Assembly (NCBI RefSeq): GCF_001447995.1
Contig: NZ_LDPE01000001.1
Location: 1,302,001 to 1,366,000 of the forward strand
Direction of reading: 5' to 3'
DNA: 64,000 bases
DNA from: Maribacter dokdonensis DSW-8
GTDB lineage: Bacteria; Bacteroidota; Bacteroidia; Flavobacteriales; Flavobacteriaceae
Positions 30,201 to 37,852 of the stretch are shown here, piece by piece. Each line of letters begins with the position of its first letter. Position 1 is the first letter of the stretch. The notes beneath the pieces were generated by a model that saw only the letters and a program-made list of their open reading frames with translations, did no database searches and was not told the origin of the DNA. The position numbers and the translations under genes are program-made.

Positions 30201-33200
30201 TCAAATTGTAGTACAAATGCATCTGTGAATATCACTGCATCAGGTTCCGGTACAATCCTATACTCCATTGATGGTGGTTCTACCTATCAAAATAATGGAG
30301 GTGTCTATAACACGGTACCAGCAGGTAGTTATAGTGTATTCATTAAAGATGCTACAGGTTGTACCGAAGACACAAATATTGTGGTACACCCTACCCTACA
30401 AGCCTCTGCAAGTTTAGATAAGCAATTAGGTTGTGGTGCAGGTTATGAAGCTGAAATAGCTATAGAAGGTATTTCTGGCTCAGGTAATTATGAGTTCGAA
30501 ATTTTAGATAGTGTATCTTCAAATGTGGAAGCAAGACAAACTCTTACGGGCGGTGCCATGAACGTACCGGTAAGCGTTCCAGACAATACTACAGATACCA
30601 TTTATACGGTAAATGTATATGATATAGGTACTGCATCACCAAATTGCTTTAGAACTTTTGATGTCACCATTCCTGCGGCCGTTCGCCCGGATTTTACACC
30701 AACTCCAATTGAAGTTAGTTGTGCAGGAGCTGAAGATGGAAAAATTGAAATGGTTCAAGTTAACAATGGAAATAATCCGCTTTCATATACCCTAACCCCT
30801 ATGCCCGCTGGTGCATCATGGGATGCCGGCACACAATCTTTTATAAATTTACCAGGTGGTTCTTATGACGTAACCGCTACGGGACAAAATAACTGTACCA
30901 CAGTAAAGACTGTTGTTGTAGACGAAAATACAGCAATAACATTTACCGCACCGGTACCTAATCAATTTGGATGTGCTACAGGAAATGATTCCGACAATGC
31001 AACTATCAGCATCAATGCAAGTTCTATTGGTGGCGGTAGTGGAACCTACAACCGCTTTGAGTTTATAGATGACGCAACTGCTACCGTATTACAAAACAGT
31101 AGTAGTTTAACCTATACCCATACAGACGCGGCAGGTGGTGATATCATTGTTCGTGTTTATGACGATGAAGGTTGTTCTGCCGAACATATTGTAACCATTG
31201 ACCCGTATGACACTTTCATAGATGCTACCATTATAGTGGATAGAGATTTAGACTGTGTAAACAGCGGAGAAAACATTACTATAAATGTAAATAGCACCGT
31301 TACAAATACAACTACAAACCTAGGTAATTACGAATTTAGAATTTTACCATCCGCAACCTATCAAACAGGTGATAATACCTTTGTAAATCTTGCAATTGGC
31401 ACGTACACCATAGGAATAAGGAATGTGACCACTGGTTGTGAAATTACTAGAACCCATATCGTTGAAAACCCAAATACGTTCGATATTGAAGTAAATAAAC
31501 TTTCAGATGTGGTATGTTTTGGAACAGACGGGGCTATAGAAGTAACATTTACAGATGCCACGTATACCGGAGATTTCAATTGGGAGGTTTTACATGCCAA
31601 TGGCACATCTACCACAAGAACGGATGATACTGGAATTTTCAACGGAACAGGAACTACAGCTACCATACCGGTTGCTGCCGGAAGTTATATATTGAGAGCA
31701 TCACAAGTGGGCACTCCAGAATGTGTACAAGAAAGGTCGTTTACGATTACCTCTCCTAGCGCACCTATAACGTTAGCTACTATTGCCACTACAGATGTGG
31801 GCTGTAGCAATGATATGGGCAGTGCCAACATTACACCAAATGGTGGTAAAGGGCCGTTCAATATTGTATTAACACATGTTAGCACAAATACTAATTATAC
31901 TGCCAACCAAGTAAATAGCAATTTATTTACGGGATTAAGCGACGGTCAATATACTGTAGAAGTAACCGATAGTTTAGGTTGTACAGAAACTTTCACCAAT
32001 GCATTTACATTAACTCCCCCAGAACCAATAATAGCTAATATTCAAGCTGTTAAAGGTTTAGAGTGCGAGGGTGATGCAGATGGGGAAATAACAGCCGGGT
32101 TTACACCTAGGTCGGTTTCCACTAACTATAGGTATGTTCTTAACACCTATGATGGCGACGGACCGGGAGCAACCCTATTGCAAACAACAAGCACCCAGAC
32201 TACTGCTACTTTCACCAATTTAAGATCAGGGTATTACAGTATTACCGTTCTAGACGATTTAAATTGTTCTGACGAAACTGCAATTGTTCAGATCGTAGAG
32301 CCTATTGAGGTTAAGGGTCAACTAGTAACTGCACAAAGAGCAACATGTTTAAACGATGCCGAATTGTTACTGACAGCTTCTGGTGGTACAGGTCCATATA
32401 TGTGGAATGAAGATGGCTCATCTACATTCTATGCAATGAACGAAACCAATGGACCCAACACCCATTTATTTACAGGTGTTCAACCAGGCACTTATGTTTA
32501 TTACATTCAAGATAATCTTGGTTGTGTATCCGTATTAAGCAATAGTATTACGATCAACCCGATCATACCTTTAACGGTCAACCTTGAAAACGATAACCCA
32601 ACAATTAGTTGTTATGGTGATAATACCGGAGTAATCGATGCAGAGGCACAAGGCGGGTTGGGTAATTACCAATATGCTTTATTTTCGGACGCTGGTCTAA
32701 CTGTAGAAGTACGCGCTAATCAATCCACTGGTTTGTTCACAAACTTGATGGCCGGTACCTACTACGTTAGAGTACAGAGCGATGATTGTGAAGTATCTTC
32801 GGCAATGATCAATATTACAGAACCAGATGAACTTTTAATTGACACCAACAATACCAATATTGTAGATGTTACTTGTAACGGAGCTAATGATGGTAGCATT
32901 ACTGTCAATATGCTTGGTGGTTCGGGCTCTTATCAATATGCTATTTCACCTAACTTAGATCGCTTTAGTGATGATAATACATTCGATGAATTGGCACCTG
33001 GTGATTATACCATTATTGCTCAAGATTCTAATGGCTGTTTTGAATTGATTGAGGCAACTATCACCGAACCGGAAATTCTTGAAGTGACCATTGCCAGTAC
33101 ACCCGAGATTTGCGTGGGCGAAGAAGATGGTACAATTGACTTGACTATTATTGGCGGTACCGCACCTTACAGTACACGTTTGGAAAGCGAAACAGATTTT

Positions 33201-34034
33201 GTACAGGATAGATTGAGTTTTACAGACTTGGCAGCGGGTGATTATATCATCTTTATTGAAGACGCGCAAGGCTGCGATGAAACGATTATAGTTACTATTG
33301 ATCCGGGGGTTGACTTAAGCGCAACGGTTGAACCGGTATATGGTTGTAACGGTAACTTCCCAAGTAATTATGTAAATATTGTACTTAACGACCCAAGTAT
33401 AGAAAATGATGTACTGTTTGGATTAGACACCGTTGATCCTTTGGAGATGCAACTGAACCCAATGTTCAGAGAGTTGACACCAGGTAGCCACTATATCAGT
33501 ATTTCCCATGCTAACGGCTGTTTAACTACTTATGAAGTGGAAATAGAAGCTTTTGAACCTCTAGAGATTAGTGTTGAAGAAAGTAATATTAACCAAATAA
33601 CCGCAACTGTTACCGGAGGTAGAGAAAACTATACGTTCTATTTAGGCGATAGGGATATGGGTTCTGAAAATGTATTTTACATTACCGAAACCAATACATA
33701 CGATGTAACCGTGGTAGATGAAAACGGATGCGAATCTACTGCAAGTATATTTATAGAATTCATTGATATAGAAATCCCAAATTTCTTTACACCAAATGGT
33801 GATGGAGAAAACGATATTTGGATGCCATTGAACATAGAGATATACCCTGAAATCTTTGTTTCGATCTATGATAGATACGGTAGAACCGTTTATACCTTTA
33901 AGGATAATGAAGATGGCTGGGATGGTTTTTATCAAAACAATGAATTGCCAACCGGAGACTATTGGTACATCATTAAATTAAATGGTGAAGCTGACACAAG
34001 GGAAATGGTAGGTAATTTCACCCTTTACAGATAA
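21201..34034 (+). CDS. Giant SprB-like cell-surface adhesin with T9SS C-terminal domain
   Basis: A 4277-residue exported protein. Domains in order: signal peptide (to about residue 26, GTAQ); an IgGFc-binding-protein-like region (about 30-480); DUF11 (about 552-670); thrombospondin type 3 calcium motifs (about 676-702, DFDNDGVVDSVDLDDDNDG); an unassigned domain; more type 3 motifs (about 1001-1030); a second DUF11 (about 1067-1200). Many diverged SprB-type repeats follow (about 1640-4130, each built on a GG..PY.Y core, as in ASGGNAPYQYSLDGG). The C-terminal gliding-motility domain (about 4190-4277) has NFFTPNGDGENDIW and DRYGRTVY. SprB relatives are secreted by the type IX system and moved along the surface during gliding; SprB of Flavobacterium johnsoniae is larger. 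A PorP/SprF gene, usual downstream, is absent. Confidence 0.95.
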   Translation: MITPIKHLFKSYLFFLLAFSSFLGTAQLSDLHYLPPMKQGQNNAGIQNQAIYLSTPETTPFNVYVYRGTSNTIERTITIDNLNPGVWTLGNGDNNITLVDNNNTGVVLTNSGLRFVSAGGEKFYVNYRGKSGSQAASLTAKGRQAMGTNFKWGGVPNKGTHSSKSNTLGIMATEDNTTVVLSGYDPGCEFRVGGNRAGITANSHTITLNANESFVYETYIGNTHTQAHEDGWIGASIVSTKDIVISNGSINFGSQDGQSHRDAGIDQPVPINKLGKEYVFIRGNGNTNGLTEFPLVIATADNTHVYVNGSTTPLATIDNGEFFKIPSSYYSSNSVGANMFVQTSKDVYAYQSMAGSSNLYTQGLNFVAPVNCLLPDVMDNIPDIRNIAGTTVTGGLTIIASVNTADSNVKVFEDGVEISKPASDPVAGSDDWKTFYIPNLDGDISVTSTGPMAIGFFGYNGAQGVAGYFSGFDTVPEVVLRINGGVEGECFSGSSIFEASDDNFDAYQWYFDGEIIPGANSFEYAATIAGDYYVRGTKGPCTYDSQTIKIFYCEPDVLIEKTVDKPEIVEGETATFTIRAENLYFNDITNLQVSDNIPAGLSLVQATTITGTFNGSVWNIGTLAPGEVAFLTLEVIADEIDILPLLNLVNTATNTQDQTDANLTRDEPSARIIVHNDFDNDGVVDSVDLDDDNDGIYDAVEQMCIISSEVNFSSPSSTVQGGTAVTEIFSNYSGFWRSSTTSRNPVLPNLSHELLAFTSGGTTFSTGVADDNLFDTDGNGLLDGIDSNNDGFSDISATESSWMALTPSNNIYGEATFEANLNDGNNDNALGLTIINDPTTDPLNPLLTHGQNGLDLGSGIVNIGDTWTYEIDPIVATNVGDGIPDILLTQVADPSGVGHVVSLYDATGAPLGNAVRVQAYSGGALANVVGSYRLDIYHSNGSIFYNNTTRDYRLATVELSEFGIPTANLADVAYLRLQLSSNADVAFLSYNTASFSGFCANLDTDLDGYPDHLDLDSDGDGCSDANEYYKDDAADGGDGGEYGTGVPAVDPTDGTVNAASYTQVFAPVIVLGNTSELLGGTDINGENVDLGDTFNYVIRFQNTGDDDATNFTIKNVLPDNVSLDDINIDDAPGVTNSYDESTRTITFTIPDGLVQIDDPEYKIKITVSVAGDCSEFVAACASQLENHAYANYTGTLNTNTFSDEDGSNPAGACTTTLEVAANNVSDALANCNVARTVQLCGASGTLSAGLGFDTYTWAIDNNNNGVIDSGDTILVDGTSNTLTVTTIGNYIVEKTATSGCANHTELITVERYGETQTNPIISYLNQVNSDSNPDNDIQGETVTCSNDNSSMPHIFLCGDLDSAFIQLGITDALSITWEKLDETSCDTATCGDVSDNCANTDGNWTWEEESDENNFTVTESGKYRVVIGYEGGCFSRFYFNAYQNTLDIPEPDSSDIICDTEGSIRVIDLGSGYGYQLYDVENNTIAVPFSAGQGPNFAIATSGTYKVQITQLNPSTGEPIENSCVFETEEIGIAERIFETTLSSTPFDCTEAGTISIQALNVSPEYSYELYFDNGSGGKGDLVANNLLSSDNTYTFPGLSADDYVVVTTTTDGCIDEKTITVDEIPELRLTATNQDNITCSAGVINLTATGGTTGYEYAIYSKDGVAPYADETTIPDSEFTSNPTFLFGYEGSPSTYIPNEDGDYVFVIRDDNGCYGLSNIVSMEDLGTISISASNTDITCADSATSVLTITASGGNAPYQYSLDGGATYQTENFFNNIAAGVYTITVMDTNSNPGNACTETLKYEVTQPFILTASPSIIEDASCDTSGAATPTAVVKILNASGGQAPYTYSFDGGSTFSSVDEQRLAPGNYQLAIKDALGCETPLEITVPSSAIAPTFTNAITYECDGDGIVTITPSNTTDFTYTYKLNGTDNAPIDNNIFNNVASGTQTITVGYTSTVAPEQSTLFLENFGAGVTTQIAEIGPGYCYEPQDGTETDCNLGPAGILVNAEYAVTNRITNPNTSWRSPNDHTGITDGRFMAIGVSTSAGNNNVLWSRTGLEALADQDITISFYAYNILVDNASGNDPEVLVELVDGSGNVISSQATAAIPQNNNADDWHLRTVTFNPGANTAVGVVLRTNLDSDNGNFLVLDDIQASQTPEICEKTEDITVIVESGKTFEVAILGSTDPTCNGSDNGSIRFEVSNFDPTFGYRYSVDNGATWTTETTSPITTPATLADGTYTVMVEKIDDNSCTATSATSATLTSPNVLTADLQQTAEFTCFNTGATLQASANEGTPGYEYQLELTDNTVIRTYATSTQFLNVPAGTYHVRVRDDNNCEAVSTATVTVTQPETIAFGLTATQCYDGQNNGTVTATVTDGNGSYSFRINGGAWQTPSPITDVTYTFSNLSEGTYEVEVNDEYGCVSAIQSITIAPTISLSVVPVNASVCANGSLTATASGGDSNFMYAFVPSGNTVTNADFSTSNTTTIALADIGAYDIYVRDKANGTDACQTMVTETISANPVLDITAVATDPECHDGTGNIEVTINDGLSPFDYRLVDNSNGTPDQVQTNVVGSTKTYYNLAPGDYDVIITDEAGCSETESVTITAPAELTADIVLAYASDCSGADTDFGFDFTNVTTGLPGTIEYSQDGGSTWQTGTSFRTGLSSGDEVFPSIRTIDGSGNLICQTDLPREIIPYPLDDLDITTTSVVENCDELKVKVQGGEGVPGYEYTFSSDPANFDESTATWYPGGTTALDGSTVPAGHGMYEFTNLIPGRTYVFYVRDNNTPVTCIRQSTVNVNEIAGGLPMTITPEINPSCNLSNNGEITYTIVDEDGFTEPSMQWTLFDTDNNVIDQSAGIVTYSNTITITGLSPNEYYIEVTQIDGSGVQQCISASENAILDELDIITGNPQSIQDISCENPGLILIDNVQGGGGTYSYTITGPSPFTTITATGDNPIEIAAGSPAGIYTVTVEDQYGCSYPLNDVTMSFTAAPTIDSIDISNCSTNASVNITASGSGTILYSIDGGSTYQNNGGVYNTVPAGSYSVFIKDATGCTEDTNIVVHPTLQASASLDKQLGCGAGYEAEIAIEGISGSGNYEFEILDSVSSNVEARQTLTGGAMNVPVSVPDNTTDTIYTVNVYDIGTASPNCFRTFDVTIPAAVRPDFTPTPIEVSCAGAEDGKIEMVQVNNGNNPLSYTLTPMPAGASWDAGTQSFINLPGGSYDVTATGQNNCTTVKTVVVDENTAITFTAPVPNQFGCATGNDSDNATISINASSIGGGSGTYNRFEFIDDATATVLQNSSSLTYTHTDAAGGDIIVRVYDDEGCSAEHIVTIDPYDTFIDATIIVDRDLDCVNSGENITINVNSTVTNTTTNLGNYEFRILPSATYQTGDNTFVNLAIGTYTIGIRNVTTGCEITRTHIVENPNTFDIEVNKLSDVVCFGTDGAIEVTFTDATYTGDFNWEVLHANGTSTTRTDDTGIFNGTGTTATIPVAAGSYILRASQVGTPECVQERSFTITSPSAPITLATIATTDVGCSNDMGSANITPNGGKGPFNIVLTHVSTNTNYTANQVNSNLFTGLSDGQYTVEVTDSLGCTETFTNAFTLTPPEPIIANIQAVKGLECEGDADGEITAGFTPRSVSTNYRYVLNTYDGDGPGATLLQTTSTQTTATFTNLRSGYYSITVLDDLNCSDETAIVQIVEPIEVKGQLVTAQRATCLNDAELLLTASGGTGPYMWNEDGSSTFYAMNETNGPNTHLFTGVQPGTYVYYIQDNLGCVSVLSNSITINPIIPLTVNLENDNPTISCYGDNTGVIDAEAQGGLGNYQYALFSDAGLTVEVRANQSTGLFTNLMAGTYYVRVQSDDCEVSSAMINITEPDELLIDTNNTNIVDVTCNGANDGSITVNMLGGSGSYQYAISPNLDRFSDDNTFDELAPGDYTIIAQDSNGCFELIEATITEPEILEVTIASTPEICVGEEDGTIDLTIIGGTAPYSTRLESETDFVQDRLSFTDLAAGDYIIFIEDAQGCDETIIVTIDPGVDLSATVEPVYGCNGNFPSNYVNIVLNDPSIENDVLFGLDTVDPLEMQLNPMFRELTPGSHYISISHANGCLTTYEVEIEAFEPLEISVEESNINQITATVTGGRENYTFYLGDRDMGSENVFYITETNTYDVTVVDENGCESTASIFIEFIDIEIPNFFTPNGDGENDIWMPLNIEIYPEIFVSIYDRYGRTVYTFKDNEDGWDGFYQNNELPTGDYWYIIKLNGEADTREMVGNFTLYR

Positions 34035-34069
34035 AAATAAAGACAGTTGTTAAGCAACTGTCTTTATTT
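34035..34069. terminator. Terminator after the giant adhesin gene
   Basis: A perfect 15-base stem (34035-34049 with 34055-34069) and five-base loop begins directly after the adhesin stop. The right arm ends in a T-rich stretch, fitting factor-independent termination. Confidence 0.9.
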
Positions 34070-34127
34070 ACTTTAATATAAAACCAATTTTATACACCAA
34101 GAATTTAGTATGAATTTGTAACAAACT

Positions 34128-34174
34128 GTCAAGTAAGTCGTCAAGTAAGCATAATCAATCAAAAAACACTTGAC
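34128..34174 (+). promoter_or_regulatory. Repeated and inverted leader element before the ABC ATPase
   Basis: GTCAAGTAAG occurs twice (34128-34137 and 34140-34149), and the complement ACTTGAC ends at 34174, directly against the GTG start at 34175. The second copy can pair with ACTTGAC to make a seven-base stem with a 21-base loop. A transcript leader that hides the start or a regulator site are both possible. Confidence 0.35.
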
Positions 34175-35077
34175 GTGAGTACTATTCTATCAGTCAATCA
34201 TCTTACTAAAAAATTTGGGTATCTAACTGCGGTAAAAGATCTTTCGTTCACAATTGAAAAAGGAAATGTCTACGGTATTCTAGGTCCCAACGGCAGCGGA
34301 AAATCCACAACATTGGGCATTGTTTTAAATGTTGTCAATAAATCAAGTGGAGCTTTTGCTTGGTTCGGTGGGGGCACTTCTACACATGAAGCCTTGAAAA
34401 AAGTTGGAGCTATTATTGAGCGTCCAAATTTTTACCCGTACATGACCGCTTTACAAAACTTGAAATTGGTTTGTAAAATTAAAGAAGTACCTGAAGATAA
34501 AATTGAAGAAAAGCTTGAACTTGTTGGTTTACTGGATAGAAAAAACAGCAAATTCAAAACATATTCCTTAGGGATGAAGCAACGTTTAGCCATTGCCTCT
34601 GCCCTACTGAACGATCCTGAAATCTTAATCCTGGATGAACCTACCAATGGACTAGATCCACAAGGAATTCATCAAATCAGGGAGATTATTAAGACTATCG
34701 CAGCAAAGGGTACAACTATACTATTGGCATCGCATTTATTGGACGAAGTTGAAAAAGTTTGCTCTCATGTAGTTATTTTAAGAAAAGGAGAAAAATTGTA
34801 TTCTGGCAGAGTAGACAGTTTACAAGCAAGTTTTGGCTTTTTTGAACTTAAATCTTCAGATACGGACAAGCTTTTTGCCTACTTAAACAACAATGAACAT
34901 TTTGGTAACATAAAAGAAGAAAATGGTCTGGTCACAGCTTTTTTAACTTCTGAGTTAGATGCCCAAACTTTAAACAAACTTCTTTTTGACAATGGCATAA
35001 TTGCTTCGCACCTAGTGAAAAGAAAAGAAAGTCTAGAAGAGCAATTCTTGGCACTAACCAAAAATGTTAACGCTTAA
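34175..35077 (+). CDS. ABC transporter ATP-binding protein
   Basis: A 300-residue ATPase of the BcrA/CcmA-like group. Walker A is GPNGSGKS, the signature is YSLGMKQRLAIA, Walker B is ILILDEPTNGLDPQG and the switch His is in LLASHLLDE. The C-terminal 80 residues are the extension usual in exporters of this class. The only good start is GTG at 34175, since the first conserved residues (ILSVNHLTKKFG) follow at once. It pairs with the permease 12 bases downstream. Relatives export peptides, lipids or antibiotics. Its position between two type IX-secreted proteins suggests a cell-surface role, but this is context only. Length is close to GldA, though the gldF/gldG partners are not here. Confidence 0.93.
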   Translation: MSTILSVNHLTKKFGYLTAVKDLSFTIEKGNVYGILGPNGSGKSTTLGIVLNVVNKSSGAFAWFGGGTSTHEALKKVGAIIERPNFYPYMTALQNLKLVCKIKEVPEDKIEEKLELVGLLDRKNSKFKTYSLGMKQRLAIASALLNDPEILILDEPTNGLDPQGIHQIREIIKTIAAKGTTILLASHLLDEVEKVCSHVVILRKGEKLYSGRVDSLQASFGFFELKSSDTDKLFAYLNNNEHFGNIKEENGLVTAFLTSELDAQTLNKLLFDNGIIASHLVKRKESLEEQFLALTKNVNA

Positions 35078-35089
35078 TACCCCTTGCAA

Positions 35090-35923
35090 ATGATACGATT
35101 ACTTCAAATAGAATTTATAAAATTGTGGAATAACAGGGCTAGCAAAGTGCTGATCATTTCTTACTTCGCTTTATTAACATCAATCGCTTTGGTAGCGGCA
35201 ATTAAATTTGATATAGGTCCCATAAAATTTCATTTGGCAGACCAAGGGATATTCAACTTTCCCTATATATGGCATTTCAACACATTTATAACCGCGTTCT
35301 TTAAATTGTTCTTGGCTATAGTGATCGTTTCAATGATGTCTAATGAATACAGCAATAAAACGATAAAACAGAACCTAATAGACGGACTCTCAAAAAGAGA
35401 GTTTATACTTTCTAAATTTTTGACCGTAATTACATTTTCCTTAGTATCCACAATATTCGTGTTTATAGTTTCGCTCATTTTGGGATTGTTTTATTCCGAT
35501 TTCAATGAATTATCTATCATTTTTACCGATTTAGAGTTTCTATTGGCATTTTTTGTTAAACTAACGGGTTTCTTTTCCTTCTGTCTTTTTTTAGGAGTAT
35601 TGGTTAAACGATCCGCATTTGCTTTAGGTTTTTTAATCCTTTGGCAAGTTTTTGAAGGTATATTTAGAGGCATCTTACGTTGGAAGTTTTTTGACGGGGA
35701 AACCACAGATTCCATTATGAATTTGTTTCCACTACAATCCATGTTCAATCTCATTAAAGAACCATTTTCCAGGTTAGGCGCTGTACAATCAGTAGCTAAT
35801 CAAATGGGAGAAAAATTAGCTTTGAACTATCACGTTCATTGGTACGAAGTCATCATAGTATTATTTTGGACAGCTATTTTCATTTACGGCTCATACAAAA
35901 TATTAAAAAGGCGTGACCTCTAA
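35090..35923 (+). CDS. ABC-2 type permease
   Basis: A 277-residue membrane protein with about six hydrophobic segments, beginning IRLLQIEFIKLWNNRASKVL. NEYSNKTIKQNLIDGLSKREFILSK is the short cytoplasmic loop typical of bacitracin-transport-type ABC-2 permeases, which engages the ATPase. The open frame starts at a TTG at 35084; the ATG at 35090-35092 matches the family start. It should form a two-by-two complex with the preceding ATPase. No other component (membrane-fusion or outer-membrane protein) is nearby. Confidence 0.88.
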   Translation: MIRLLQIEFIKLWNNRASKVLIISYFALLTSIALVAAIKFDIGPIKFHLADQGIFNFPYIWHFNTFITAFFKLFLAIVIVSMMSNEYSNKTIKQNLIDGLSKREFILSKFLTVITFSLVSTIFVFIVSLILGLFYSDFNELSIIFTDLEFLLAFFVKLTGFFSFCLFLGVLVKRSAFALGFLILWQVFEGIFRGILRWKFFDGETTDSIMNLFPLQSMFNLIKEPFSRLGAVQSVANQMGEKLALNYHVHWYEVIIVLFWTAIFIYGSYKILKRRDL

Positions 35924-36023
35924 TTTAATTCATCTACCAGATGCAACACATGGTCCTATTTAACAAGGATAACCAACCATAAATTTTCATTTTATAGTAT
36001 ATTGTATTGTTTACAAAAATGCT

Positions 36024-37793
36024 ATGAAAGAAATATGGGACATACGATTACCCCAGCTATTGGCTTTGCCCATACTTTTTGTAGCTTTATTTTTCACCAG
36101 TTTAAAATCAATTGCACAAGAATGTCCCTCATTGTTAAACCCTACTGATGGAGCGATCTCAGTTCCTGTTAATTCGCCTATAACTTGGGAATCTGTAACC
36201 GGTGTACCTGGATATATTATTTCACTTGGAACAACCGCTGGTGGTAATGACATTGTAAACGAAAGAAATGTAGGAACATCTACCAGCTTTAGTCCACCCA
36301 CCGGGCTACCGGAGAATACCAAAATATTCGTAACCATCACATTATTCTTTTTTAACCAACCAAATATTGTTTGTGATATCCAAAGTTTTACCACGGCAGC
36401 TTTAACCGAAGTGCCAGATTGTGTACCATCTACATTGCCTTCAAACAATGCCAACAATATAAATACAAGCACCAATATTTCATGGAGCGCAGCCTCAGGT
36501 GCTTCCGGTTATATTTTATCTATTGGAACTACCTTGAACGGTAGTGAGATTCTCAACAATTTAGATATTGGCAACAATCTTTCTTATAATCCGCCCACAG
36601 ACTTACCTTCAGAAGCTAATATTTTTGTAAACATAATACCTTACAATAGCATAGGAATGGCAACGGGTTGCAATACGATAATTTTTACGACAGCTGAGGC
36701 AGCTATATTACCCCAATGCACAAGTATGATCACTCCCTTTGATGGGGAAACCAATGTACCTTTAGACAAATTTCTGGAATGGAACCCAGTACCAAACGCA
36801 ACGGGTTACAGAGTATCTATAGGCACATCGCCCTTTGAGACCAATATTTTGGAGAATGCCATACTATTTAAAAATTCGACCGTAATTATTGACCTAGAGC
36901 CTAATCGCACATTTTTTATTTCTATTATTCCCTTTAATGAAGCAGGTGAAGCCATTGGGTGTAGTCAAGAAACGTTCTCCACCATATTGGGTTGCGGTCC
37001 CTATTTTGATCCAATAAGCGGAGATTTAATCGTTTTAAACCCCCAGTTAACATTTCCAGATACAATTTCTATTTGCGATGGAAATGAATTAAACAGAATT
37101 ACCGCAACTGATGAAGCGGATGGTTATAGATGGTACCAACTGGATGAAAGAGGAAACGAATCTCTATTATCCTCAAGCTCAGAAGTATTCATTGATACCG
37201 AAGGAAAGTATATTTATGAAGCTTATGTAATATTAGAAGATTCCCGCAGTACGTTTGAATGTTCCTCTTTTAAAATGTTTGAAGTCACCATATCAGAAGC
37301 TCCAAAAATAGAAGAAGTATCTGTTGACATAGGCGCCAACTCACTAAACTACATCATCAATACCACTACACCAGGTAATTATGAATTTGCCTTGGACAAT
37401 GAAAACGGACCCTATCAAGATAGCAATAGATTCAACAACATATCACTTGAAAATCACACTGTCTATGTGCGTGATAAAGAAGGTTGTGGAACAGCGCAAT
37501 GGCAGGTAGAGCAAGATTTAACCGTTAATGGTTTTCCAAAATTCTTTACTCCTAATGGAGATGGTGTTAACGATTTTTGGAGATTCATACCTCCCATAGA
37601 AACAGGAGAAAACAATTTTTCGGTGATTTTTATTTATGATAGATTCGGTTCACTTTTGGCACAATTATCACCGGACACAAAAGGTTGGAACGGTATTTTT
37701 AACGGTAGACCACTACCTGAATCTGATTATTGGTTTAAAGCGGTAACAATTTCAAATAAGGAAGTTAAGGGTCATTTTACATTGAAACGATAG
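36024..37793 (+). CDS. Secreted protein with gliding-motility C-terminal (T9SS) domain
   Basis: A 589-residue exported protein. A signal stretch (about 10-35, ending IAQ) is followed by three repeats of about 95 residues, each with a Cys near the start, a W(E/S/N) strand, and GY.(I/L)S(I/L)GT (for example GYIISLGTTAG, GYILSIGTTLNG, GYRVSIGTSPF), resembling fibronectin-III-like modules. Then comes an Ig-like module (about 345-440), a short SprB-like segment, and the C-terminal domain with FFTPNGDGVNDFW, IYDRFGSLLAQL and GHFTLKR. This C-terminal domain directs type IX secretion, and the protein is likely surface-attached. It may act with the giant adhesin, which has the same C-terminal domain, but that is inference. 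Confidence 0.9.
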   Translation: MKEIWDIRLPQLLALPILFVALFFTSLKSIAQECPSLLNPTDGAISVPVNSPITWESVTGVPGYIISLGTTAGGNDIVNERNVGTSTSFSPPTGLPENTKIFVTITLFFFNQPNIVCDIQSFTTAALTEVPDCVPSTLPSNNANNINTSTNISWSAASGASGYILSIGTTLNGSEILNNLDIGNNLSYNPPTDLPSEANIFVNIIPYNSIGMATGCNTIIFTTAEAAILPQCTSMITPFDGETNVPLDKFLEWNPVPNATGYRVSIGTSPFETNILENAILFKNSTVIIDLEPNRTFFISIIPFNEAGEAIGCSQETFSTILGCGPYFDPISGDLIVLNPQLTFPDTISICDGNELNRITATDEADGYRWYQLDERGNESLLSSSSEVFIDTEGKYIYEAYVILEDSRSTFECSSFKMFEVTISEAPKIEEVSVDIGANSLNYIINTTTPGNYEFALDNENGPYQDSNRFNNISLENHTVYVRDKEGCGTAQWQVEQDLTVNGFPKFFTPNGDGVNDFWRFIPPIETGENNFSVIFIYDRFGSLLAQLSPDTKGWNGIFNGRPLPESDYWFKAVTISNKEVKGHFTLKR

Positions 37794-37852
37794 ATGTAAC
37801 GATTCTTTTTATTGAACCCCTTTTAATCATACTTCTTTCGTAATTTTATAGC

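Noticed and set aside
25500..33700. Repeats within the adhesin as a possible CRISPR array or DNA tandem repeat
   Set aside because: The repetition is at protein level only, with diverged DNA and no constant repeat or spacer length.
21741..33935. Many open frames on the minus strand inside the giant adhesin gene
   Set aside because: They are shadows of a long, compositionally biased + strand gene and none has a conserved motif or a supported start.
34175..35923. ABC genes as gldA and gldF of the gliding machinery
   Set aside because: ATPase length is similar, but the permease is a bacitracin-transport type and no gldG is next to it.
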